From JAKQHY01 sp034429475 (GTDB lineage: Bacteria > Chloroflexota > Anaerolineae > B4-G1 > SLSP01), in NCBI GenBank assembly GCA_034429475.1, contig DAOUGD010000090.1, positions 1 through 39,095 of the forward strand: a stretch of 39,095 nt of DNA, read 5' to 3'. Numbering within the stretch: position 1 is the stretch's first letter; each line of letters starts with the position of its first letter. Shown one piece after another: positions 32,350 through 39,095 of the stretch. The translations under genes were made by a program, and so were the position numbers. The notes under the pieces were generated by a model. The model worked only from the letters and a program-made list of their open reading frames with translations, was not told where the DNA came from and ran no database searches.

Positions 32350-35012
32350 CACATCAAAATTTTACCTAACAGTTTGCGAGATAAAGAAAGCACACGGGGA
32401 CGCGCGCCGGCCTTCAATTTAAAGTCCAGCCCGCGACGGAAAATCTCCGCCATATAGTATTCTTCTCTTTCTCCCAAGACCACGCCCGTATCGCTTAAGT
32501 ATGTTAAGTCCTCAGCAGAAAGCCCTACTTGAGACTGAGCAAAAGGCGCTTGTTTGTGTTCGTCATCCAAACTGGCTAATTTGGTTAGAATATCTCCTAA
32601 TTTCGGATTCTCTTGTTGAATTTCTTTGATTTTTTCTCCACCGCACTTTTCTACAGCGTCTCTGATGGCTGCCGGTATCAAAATGCGATCCATCCAACGA
32701 GTGTCGTTGATTGAGCCTTGCGCGGCATATTCTAAAAATCTAACGATGTCTCTCGCTTGAATTTGTCCTTGTAAATCAGAGAGCGCAGCCACGATCCAGG
32801 CCGCAGAACGACCTTCTCTGGAGTCCGGGCTGCCGAGTTTACGTCCCCATAATGGAATGAGCGCCTCAACCAGTTCGGAAACCTTCAAGTCCTGAAGATT
32901 ATCTATTTGAATCGGCAATCTAGAGCGCTGGCTCATCCAGAGTACCAAACGTAAAGCTTCTTCTGCATCCCATTCTAGCGCATACGGCTCATAACGGCTT
33001 AAAAATTGCGCCGAATTTTGTTTGATGGCGTTCAATACCATATCCTGGCGCACAAAAACCAACAAGCCCATAGGACGGCCGGGTTGTTGTTCCAACCATT
33101 CTGGCACATCTTGGAGTAAAGCTCTGAGAGCTTTTTGTTGTTTTGGGTCAGAAGGCAACTCTTGGAAAATATCTTCTAGTCCATCAAAAATCGCCACGCA
33201 GAACTGGCTTTCCGCGCGCAGGTGTTCCGCAAGTCGGCGTCCGGCGCCGGCTTGGGCAAACTCAAAGCCGGCGCTCCAGGCCACGATATCTAACCAACGT
33301 TCTCGCCACCCTCCTTCATGCAGGTCATCGCGTATGCCATCACGCAAGTAGTCTGAAATCTTTGTGTAATCGCCTGAAGCGGTTAACCCCAATGCTTGCT
33401 GAATTTCTCTGCGGGCTTCCTCTGTGATGCGTGATTCAAGGTTTTTGGGTTGACATACAGGATAAGTCGGCGCAGTTATTTCCGAAGGTCTCTCAATGGC
33501 GTCCGCTGTAAATGCCTCCCAAGATTTGAAGCGGATGAATTGTAAAAATGTAAAGGTTTTCCCTGCGCCTTTGGCGCCTACGATGATCGCGATAGGAACC
33601 TTTTTGCTAAAGTCCACAGCCAGTCGGCGCAACGGTGGAATTGCCAGGTACTCTCTGACATCGCCGCGTTCAGCAAAAACCATTTGATGCGCAAATTCTG
33701 CTAAGTTTTCCCGGCCCCTCGTTAATTCTGAGGGGAGGAGGATTGAAACGCTAGGCCTTTTAGATTGTGTCTGTGGCAACCAATCCAGTAAATTCGCAGC
33801 TTGTTCAACCATGCCTTGTTTCACAAGGAGTTCCGTGACTCTGTTCCAACTATCTGGCAGAACCGTCAATTTGGAATCAAATTCGCTCGTGATCATATAG
33901 GGGGTATCATTTTCAACCCCAGATTGTTCCAGAAAAAACTGAGTGGCTTCCAAAAGCCGTTTCTCGTAGGGTTCTAATAACTGCCTTTGGGATACAAATT
34001 CCGGTGGCGTCTGAGTCATGATAAGGGTGGGGAGTGGGTGATCCGGCTGCTTAGCTGGCGCCCATTGTCCCAAAATCTTCAAAACTTCGCACGTTCCAGT
34101 GAGAGCTTGATCGCTAAGTGTGGTCACCAAAACCCGATACACTCTTGGGTCAAGCAAAATGCCGGTGGAGAGTTCAGAGAGTCCGGCGCGCAGATCAACA
34201 ATAACGGCGCTGACCTTGAGCGTGCGTCCCAATTCAGCCAATAGCTCGGTCAACACGTAGGGATTTTTGGCATTCTGTATCAAATGCTCGGGTTTGATCT
34301 CAAGGGAAGAAAATTGACCTATGGAACGGAAAGAGGGCAATATATAGATACCATCCATCAATAAATCACGAATTCTATCCGCAACCAACGTGATGCTGTC
34401 CTGGGCCTTTGGATCAGGATCCCCATGGACCAGGGCCAGGAAATCGGCCATAGCAATCGGCCACGCCGGGAACCGGTCGCGCAGTAACCAGCTCAATCCC
34501 GGCGCTTCAAGGTCACTATCTATGAGGAGCACCCGCGTATCACGATCTTTTTCTCTGACTGCCAAAGCCAGCGCCAAAGCAAAAAGGGTTCGTCCCACCC
34601 CGCCTTTGAATGAATGAAAGGCAATCACTGGCGGACAGGCAGGATCCAGGGCCGGCGGGGAAGTTTGTTGGTAAGATTGCACAACGGTCGTGGGTCGGGC
34701 CAGACTGGGTTTGAATACAGGCGGGGTGGCCGGCTCTTCCGTTTCTTCAAACCATATTCTCAGTGTGCGGGACACGCCATTGACACTCTCCAGGATGATC
34801 ACCGTATGATCCGGATCAAAACGGGGATCAAATTGCTGCGATAGCCATGCTTTGACGGTGGCTTGAAACCCCGGGCGAATACCGAGGGTCAAATTATCCC
34901 AGTAGGCGCGCGCCCAGACCAGGGGCGCCGGCCATTCACCTTTTTGTTGCGCGCGGAACAACACTTCTTCTACATCAACCCATGTGAAAAGGCGGACATC
35001 GGCAGGAATCAT
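32349..35012 (-). CDS. Double NTPase: KGGVGR-type MinD/ParA domain fused to a second P-loop ATPase
   Basis: About 887 residues from the ATG at 35012 (AAGGAG 10 bases upstream; the longer frame lacks support). An N-terminal domain of about 100 residues, with no family I recognise, is followed by a MinD/ParA-like domain with the deviant Walker A FHSFKGGVGRTLFALALA (about 134), LLIDSDLEAPGLSWLL and Walker B VIVDLRAGLSELS. A second P-loop NTPase begins near residue 475 (IIVGAKGAGKTFTF) with Walker B CVAIFDGLEDIF (about 609) and a helical, winged-helix-like C-terminus. KGGVGR-variant ATPases are associated with bacterial conflict systems. It lies between a HEPN-like gene (1 base away) and hsdR (overlapping), so it is very likely part of a defence operon. 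Its action is unknown. Confidence 0.85.
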   Translation of the reverse strand: MIPADVRLFTWVDVEEVLFRAQQKGEWPAPLVWARAYWDNLTLGIRPGFQATVKAWLSQQFDPRFDPDHTVIILESVNGVSRTLRIWFEETEEPATPPVFKPSLARPTTVVQSYQQTSPPALDPACPPVIAFHSFKGGVGRTLFALALALAVREKDRDTRVLLIDSDLEAPGLSWLLRDRFPAWPIAMADFLALVHGDPDPKAQDSITLVADRIRDLLMDGIYILPSFRSIGQFSSLEIKPEHLIQNAKNPYVLTELLAELGRTLKVSAVIVDLRAGLSELSTGILLDPRVYRVLVTTLSDQALTGTCEVLKILGQWAPAKQPDHPLPTLIMTQTPPEFVSQRQLLEPYEKRLLEATQFFLEQSGVENDTPYMITSEFDSKLTVLPDSWNRVTELLVKQGMVEQAANLLDWLPQTQSKRPSVSILLPSELTRGRENLAEFAHQMVFAERGDVREYLAIPPLRRLAVDFSKKVPIAIIVGAKGAGKTFTFLQFIRFKSWEAFTADAIERPSEITAPTYPVCQPKNLESRITEEARREIQQALGLTASGDYTKISDYLRDGIRDDLHEGGWRERWLDIVAWSAGFEFAQAGAGRRLAEHLRAESQFCVAIFDGLEDIFQELPSDPKQQKALRALLQDVPEWLEQQPGRPMGLLVFVRQDMVLNAIKQNSAQFLSRYEPYALEWDAEEALRLVLWMSQRSRLPIQIDNLQDLKVSELVEALIPLWGRKLGSPDSREGRSAAWIVAALSDLQGQIQARDIVRFLEYAAQGSINDTRWMDRILIPAAIRDAVEKCGGEKIKEIQQENPKLGDILTKLASLDDEHKQAPFAQSQVGLSAEDLTYLSDTGVVLGEREEYYMAEIFRRGLDFKLKAGARPRVLSLSRKLLGKILM

Positions 35013-35013
35013 A

Positions 35014-35415
35014 TTAAATTTCTCCTTGTATCCATTCGACCATCTTTTGCAACCAACGCACCAGTTCTTCCTCATCTGCCGGTTGTATGACAATCCCATA
35101 GCGCCAGGCTTCATGAGCGACGGACAGTGGATGGTGGGTATGATCCCGCTGCAATTGAAAATACGGTAGGGCGCCGGCTGTGTTGGCGGCTACCCGTAGT
35201 TCTTTGACCAGATTCCCCAGATCGTGGGTGAGTAACGGGAGGGGAAGTTGCGCGGTATCTTTCAAACTATTGTGCCGCAAGTAAACGTGCTTGAGTCCAC
35301 ATTCAACCGCATAAAAGTACAGTAATCTTTGCGAGGGGGTATCAACAGTCCCGGCCGCTTGTTGGTGTTGACGGTAAGCCTTGATGAGTTCGCTGTATCC
35401 GGCGTGAATAGACAT
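35014..35415 (-). CDS. Small HEPN-like helical protein
   Basis: A 133-residue all-helical protein. Helices about 3-20 and 27-47 (LLYFYAVECGLKHVYLR), then LLTHDLGNLVKELRV, resemble HEPN-fold proteins, in which an ...ECGLKxxYL helix and an HDL helix are common. The catalytic RxxxxH of HEPN RNases is not clearly present, so it may be a non-nuclease HEPN or a distant relative. The stop is one base from the ATG of the double NTPase, a very tight pairing. AAGGAGG precedes the start at 35415. Product identity is tentative; the association with the NTPase is firm from spacing. Confidence 0.6.
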   Translation of the reverse strand: MSIHAGYSELIKAYRQHQQAAGTVDTPSQRLLYFYAVECGLKHVYLRHNSLKDTAQLPLPLLTHDLGNLVKELRVAANTAGALPYFQLQRDHTHHPLSVAHEAWRYGIVIQPADEEELVRWLQKMVEWIQGEI

Positions 35416-35458
35416 AAGATGGCTGGCCTCCTTGCATTTTCTATAAGTATACCCATTC

Positions 35459-36871
35459 TTACCAGGGTGTAGATGTTGACGCGGACACTCTGACCTTGCC
35501 CGTCATCAAATGATGCAGCAAGCTGGCGAAGAGATCGTCCAGCGCAGCCAGGCGCGACTCCTCGGCGGCGATTTTGGCATCTACGATGGAGAGGCGGCGG
35601 ACGATGGTGTGTTGTTCGGCGAGAGGGGGAAGAGGAAAAATAAGTGATTGGACATCACCTTGGTTGATGCTGGATTGTGCAACAGCTCTTTTCGCCATCC
35701 CACGCATCTGTTCACGACACAAAGGGGCGCATAGGAAGCGAAAGGCATATTCAGGAATTGCTACGTCTGTTTTGATGTTAAAACGCATCATGTTTGACTC
35801 AAAAACCATTGGCTGAGGCAAGATTCCGACAATAGCACTTTTACCAATATGCGACAGGCTATTGACACGGTTTACCAGAATGTCGTTAGTATGTAGGCCG
35901 TATTGGGAAATTTCTTCTTTGGAAAGGCGTACTTGGTTACTGGCTCGTGTCACCTTACTCCCTTCATTTTCATAATCATCAATCCGCAGAATGTATGTGC
36001 CGCGTCCATACAGAGAACCCGGTTTGTAAATGCCATTTTGCGGGCCTTTGTCGATCACATTTCCCAACGTAACTGTTCTCCAGTGCGCTGGGAGCATTCC
36101 GATCTCTGTTGCCTGCAATTCTACCCGGTCGGCCTGTTCCGCGGGGACAGGCCCATAGGTGAACAGATGGCGCATCAGAGAACGCTTGAGCTCGCGCGCG
36201 GCGGTAAGCACGCCCTCGGTCGCTTCCCGCGCCCGCTGCACCGTCTTCAGCACATCGGCAATCGCACGTTGCTCGGGGAGTGGGGGAAGAGGAATACTTA
36301 CCTTCTTGAAATCAGTTTTTGAAAGACTCCTACGGCGATGAACTGTCCTCGATGAGTATTGCTTATAGATTTCGACCAGTTGTGGAGTTTTCAGTAGCCA
36401 GTCCAGAAACAGATAATCAACCTCCCGTTTCAACTCCCATACATTATAAGCTGGACTCACGGCTCCAACTTTGTAGCGATGAAGAATCGCTATAACACCC
36501 TCATCAATGGGGAACCCAACAACAAGTTGCCCAAAGTTGACTACGTTGTAATTACTGATGTCTCTACTCGCGATCCTATGCCCGAATTTCTGAGTTTGCA
36601 GGATTAGCCCCTGATCCCGTGTCATTGAAAGGATGGGAATATTTTCGCTTTGCTCTATCAGTAAATCCCTGACTCGCACATTGAATTCGTCGAAAAGTTC
36701 TCCCAACTTGATGATTTCCCACTCCGCCGGAATCGTTCCAATCTCCGTTTCCTTCACCGCAGAGCCGCAGAGGCGCAGAGACGCAGAGTCGTTTTCTGCC
36801 CCTGCGTCTGCGCCTCCCCGCGTCTTTGCGTTAAAATCCCAATTCACGCAGCACCTCCGCCAGCGCCGCAT
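35459..36871 (-). CDS. hsdS: Type I restriction-modification specificity subunit
   Basis: About 470 residues with two target-recognition domains. The first begins at IGTIPAEWEIIKLGELF and ends with VSIPLPPLPEQRAIA and a coiled helix; the second begins at IGMLPAHWRTVTLGN and ends with LIFPLPPLAEQHTIV and another helix. HsdS reads the split DNA target and holds two HsdM. The N-terminus is odd: residues about 13-41 are encoded by a palindromic repeat, and translation must start inside the 3' end of hsdM (ATG at 36871, or a GTG near 36847), overlapping it in another frame. No methionine lies between the repeat and the first recognition domain. The extension is probably tolerated because it precedes the folded domain. 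Confidence 0.92.
   Translation of the reverse strand: MRRWRRCCVNWDFNAKTRGGADAGAENDSASLRLCGSAVKETEIGTIPAEWEIIKLGELFDEFNVRVRDLLIEQSENIPILSMTRDQGLILQTQKFGHRIASRDISNYNVVNFGQLVVGFPIDEGVIAILHRYKVGAVSPAYNVWELKREVDYLFLDWLLKTPQLVEIYKQYSSRTVHRRRSLSKTDFKKVSIPLPPLPEQRAIADVLKTVQRAREATEGVLTAARELKRSLMRHLFTYGPVPAEQADRVELQATEIGMLPAHWRTVTLGNVIDKGPQNGIYKPGSLYGRGTYILRIDDYENEGSKVTRASNQVRLSKEEISQYGLHTNDILVNRVNSLSHIGKSAIVGILPQPMVFESNMMRFNIKTDVAIPEYAFRFLCAPLCREQMRGMAKRAVAQSSINQGDVQSLIFPLPPLAEQHTIVRRLSIVDAKIAAEESRLAALDDLFASLLHHLMTGKVRVSASTSTPW
36756..36832. repeat. Dispersed palindromic repeat at the hsdM-hsdS junction
   Basis: Reading the plus strand, ACCGCAGAGCCGCAGAGG... is answered by ...CTCCCCGCGTCTTTGCGTT, an imperfect inverted repeat of the CGCAGAG type widespread in intergenic DNA of environmental bacteria. 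Here it supplies the hsdM stop codon (36831-36833) and codes for part of HsdS. Confidence 0.75.
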
Positions 36872-38387
36872 CCGCCGCGCCGCGTTCTTCCTCGGCCTCG
36901 CGCAGCAGCGTGACCGCCTCTTCCAGCGGTAGCACGTCCTCCCCGCCGTTCGTCGTCACGTAACGGCTGGGGCTGAGGTTGTAGTCGGCGCGGGCAGCCG
37001 TCTCATTCGTGATGATCGCGCTCAGGCCGTCTTCGACTTGCCAGGCGTGGTATACGCCAGCGATCCGTGCGACGTGTTCGTCGGTCAGTTCGTTCTTGGG
37101 ACGCCCCTTCACAAACAGCGCGCCGGCGTTAATCAGCAACAGTTCGTCGGGATGGTGTTTGGCCTTGTTGAGCACCAACACAATCCCCGGCGCGGTGGTG
37201 TTATAAAACAGGTTCTCCGGCAGCAAGATCACCGCCTCCACCAGGTCGCCTTTGACCATCAGATTGCCGGCCACAAACGTCTGCCGGATGTCGCGCTCGC
37301 GGTTGGAGCCGCGATTGCCGCTGCCCCGGCTCACCGCGCCGGTATCCAGCACCACCGCCATACGCCCATTGGGATTTAACGATGCAGCCATGTGCTGTAC
37401 CCAGCCCCAATCCGCGCTGCTGCCAGGCGGCGTCCCCCGGTCAAATCGCCGGTAGGGATCATTTTCGTACACATCGGTGGGGATGCTCTGATTCCACATC
37501 GGGTTCGCGCTCACCAGGTCGAAGCAGCGCAGCGAGCCATCATCGTGGGTGAAGGCTGGGGCGCGCAGCGTGTCGCCCAACGCAATCTCGGCCTCCATAT
37601 CGTGGATAAAGGCGTTCATCCGCGCCATCGCAAACGTGCCGGGGTTGATCTCCTGCCCAAAGACCTGCAACGGCGCGACCTCGGGCGGCAACACGCGACG
37701 CCCGTTCTCCTGCACCCCGTAGCGTTCCAGCAACTGTAGGTGCAGCTTGATGAGCAGTCCGCCCGACCCACAGGTCGGATCGTAGGCGGTCTGACCCGGC
37801 TGCGGGTTGAGCAAGCGCGCCATCAACACGCCTACCTGGCGCGGCGTGTAGAATTCACCCGCACTCTGTCCTTGACCCTCGGCGAATTTGCGCAACAGGT
37901 ATTCGTAGGCGCGTCCCAGGATGTCGGGTTCCACATCGTGCAGCCCCAAACGCTGCTGACCGAGCACCTGCACCAGTTCGCGTAGCCGGTCGTCGCCCAC
38001 CATCCGCTGCCCGGCGGTGGTGGCGTTGAAATCCACACCGTCAATGACGCCCGCCAGGCGCGGGTTCTCGCGGGCCGCGCCGCGCACCGCGTCGGTGAGC
38101 GCCTCACCCAGGCCGGTGGTCAACTTTGCCAGCGCGGCCCACCGCGACTGCGGCGGTAGGTAAAAGCGCACCAGTGCGTGATCATCCTCCACCAGTTCGC
38201 GGGCCAGGCCGGCATCGCCAAATTCCTCGCCCAGCCGGGTTACTTCATCGTCGAAGACATCCGAGAGCCGCTTGAGGAAGACCAGCGGCAGGATGTAATC
38301 CTTGTACTTGGGTGCGTCCACCGGGCCGCGGATCCGGCACGCGGCTTCCCAAAGCCAGGTTTCGAGGATGGTGATGTCCAGAGTCAT
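36831..38387 (-). CDS. hsdM: Type I restriction-modification methyltransferase subunit
   Basis: A 518-residue N6-adenine methyltransferase. The N-terminal helical domain (about 1-150) starts with LETWLWEAACRIRG. The catalytic domain has GEFYTPRQVG, the AdoMet-binding motif I DPTCGSGGLLI, and motif IV ANPMWNQ, a common variant of NPPY/F in HsdM. It methylates adenine at the target chosen by HsdS and is needed for restriction. The start overlaps the stop of the upstream small gene (ATGA at 38384-38387), and its own stop lies in the palindromic repeat. Length and motifs are complete, so it should be active. Confidence 0.95.
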   Translation of the reverse strand: MTLDITILETWLWEAACRIRGPVDAPKYKDYILPLVFLKRLSDVFDDEVTRLGEEFGDAGLARELVEDDHALVRFYLPPQSRWAALAKLTTGLGEALTDAVRGAARENPRLAGVIDGVDFNATTAGQRMVGDDRLRELVQVLGQQRLGLHDVEPDILGRAYEYLLRKFAEGQGQSAGEFYTPRQVGVLMARLLNPQPGQTAYDPTCGSGGLLIKLHLQLLERYGVQENGRRVLPPEVAPLQVFGQEINPGTFAMARMNAFIHDMEAEIALGDTLRAPAFTHDDGSLRCFDLVSANPMWNQSIPTDVYENDPYRRFDRGTPPGSSADWGWVQHMAASLNPNGRMAVVLDTGAVSRGSGNRGSNRERDIRQTFVAGNLMVKGDLVEAVILLPENLFYNTTAPGIVLVLNKAKHHPDELLLINAGALFVKGRPKNELTDEHVARIAGVYHAWQVEDGLSAIITNETAARADYNLSPSRYVTTNGGEDVLPLEEAVTLLREAEEERGAADAALAEVLRELGF

Positions 38388-38734
38388 GGGGTTTCTCCTA
38401 ACAGTCTTAGCAACTCCGCTTTCCGTTTCTCAAGCGCGGCGGCTTGCGTCTTCAGCGACCTGAGCGTTTTGTTGACTTCGACCAACTCTTGCGTCAATTT
38501 CTGCTTTTCCAGATAATCGGCCCCATACTTCTCCCTGACCAACGCTTCGACTTCGCTGCGCAGCAAGCGCAGATAGGGATTGCCGTGGATATGGTTCTGG
38601 CGGTATTGCAGTTTGCCGCTACGGATGGCTTCGATAATTTCATCATGGGTCAGGCCCAATTCCTTTTGAGCGGTTTTGTCGCTCAAGGTGGCGTCCTTCT
38701 CTGTCCAAGCGGACTCTCTGGGTTCAGTGTTCAT
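38384..38734 (-). CDS. HTH and coiled-coil protein leading the restriction operon
   Basis: A 116-residue protein. Residues about 15-70 look like a MerR/excisionase-type winged helix (LSDKTAQKELGLTHDEIIEA, then GNPYLRLLRSEVEALV). Residues about 72-112 are a regular coiled coil (LTQELVEVNKTLRSLKTQAA). It overlaps hsdM by four bases and is the first gene of the operon. Small proteins of this build are found ahead of hsdM in other type I loci. Candidate roles are autoregulation of the operon or modulation of the enzyme; nothing in the sequence decides. Confidence 0.75.
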   Translation of the reverse strand: MNTEPRESAWTEKDATLSDKTAQKELGLTHDEIIEAIRSGKLQYRQNHIHGNPYLRLLRSEVEALVREKYGADYLEKQKLTQELVEVNKTLRSLKTQAAALEKRKAELLRLLGETP

Positions 38735-38805
38735 ACATTCACTCTTTCATCGCTGACGACACATTGATGATTAGAGTTGTTCTGCCATAACGAAAAAGAA
38801 AATTA

Positions 38806-38877
38806 GGACGCAGATTTTCGCAGATTCACGTAGATAATTTTTTAAAAATCAGTGTTCATCGGCGTCTATCTGCGTCC
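38806..38877. repeat. Dispersed inverted repeat upstream of the restriction operon
   Basis: GGACGCAGAT (38806-38815) and ATCTGCGTCC (38868-38877) are exact inverses, with further imperfect pairing inside around an A/T-rich centre. It is of the same general type as the element inside the hsd operon. From 38878 to 39095 I see no gene, promoter or RNA that I can support. Confidence 0.65.
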
Positions 38878-39095
38878 AACAGCTCTTTACAGCTTATTCA
38901 GGAACAAGTCTATTCATTGATTTGAGTATACCTGTTCCATACTTTTGTGCAAATTGCCTGGAGCGTGACTGTTCAGAAAATGGGAAAGAAGCGCGAGCTA
39001 GGCAGGAGTCTATAGCGGAGCCGCGCTCCGCCGGTTTAGGTGAACAACTCTGCCATGTTATAGTGCCCCGAGCGTACGCCCATGCGGGCGGTCAA

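Noticed and set aside
31210..32457. Plus-strand frame of 415 codons opposite hsdR
   Set aside because: Antisense shadow of hsdR with no ribosome-binding site or motif. The same applies to 29983-31179.
35013..35114. Upstream extension of the double NTPase
   Set aside because: It overlaps the HEPN-like gene, whereas the ATG at 35012 has a strong AAGGAG site and sits one base after that gene's stop.

Overview
The window looks like chromosomal accessory DNA from a member of the Chloroflexota, probably Anaerolineae-like. This is inferred from family content, not from a marker gene. The signs are Ser/Thr kinases fused to formylglycine-generating-enzyme-like (FGE) domains, STAND NTPases with TPR partners, a huge secreted protein ending in IYLPLVLRNAP (an ending I associate with exported Chloroflexota proteins), and moderate-to-high GC. 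There is no rRNA gene, no complete tRNA and no CRISPR array.

Left block (1-8.3 kb). A small antitoxin/PIN-toxin pair is followed by two tandem minus-strand kinase-FGE genes behind a clear promoter at 5761-5789. Their last 39 codons are the same length and differ at about 32 of 117 bases. The differences fall mostly in the first two bases of codons that keep a final C, the pattern of diversity-generating-retroelement (DGR) variable regions. I found no template repeat or reverse transcriptase in the window. Next come a zinc-ribbon/TOPRIM protein of the Spo11/topoisomerase VI-A type and a tyrosine recombinase, beside a 57-base fragment of a tRNA-Val(CAC) that may mark an integration boundary.

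Middle block (8.3-19.1 kb). A protein of about 2089 residues carries an N-acetylmuramoyl-L-alanine amidase domain, a PA14 domain, an M23-like peptidase domain and a long run of Ig-like domains. It is followed by an exported tail-collar-domain protein. Divergently transcribed are a 23-codon leader, a STAND NTPase and a TPR protein, closed by a strong terminator.

Plasmid-like block (19.1-29.0 kb). This reads like an integrated plasmid: an Xre regulator divergent from a small probable ribbon-helix-helix protein with a well-defined promoter/operator, a tyrosine recombinase with an inserted zinc module, two unrecognised proteins, a ParM-like actin broken by one in-frame TGA, a ParR-like protein, a primase-polymerase/helicase, about 700 bases of strongly structured non-coding DNA (a possible origin), and a second tyrosine recombinase.

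Right block (29.1-38.7 kb). A minus-strand type I restriction-modification operon runs HTH/coiled-coil protein, hsdM, hsdS, a 133-residue HEPN-like protein, an 887-residue double NTPase (KGGVGR-type MinD/ParA domain plus a second P-loop domain), hsdR and a short YgjP-like metallopeptidase. Most junctions overlap or nearly touch. The HEPN-like/double-NTPase pair inside the hsd operon is the best candidate for an undescribed defence module. The hsdM-hsdS junction is formed by a dispersed palindromic repeat that supplies the hsdM stop codon and encodes part of the HsdS N-terminus.
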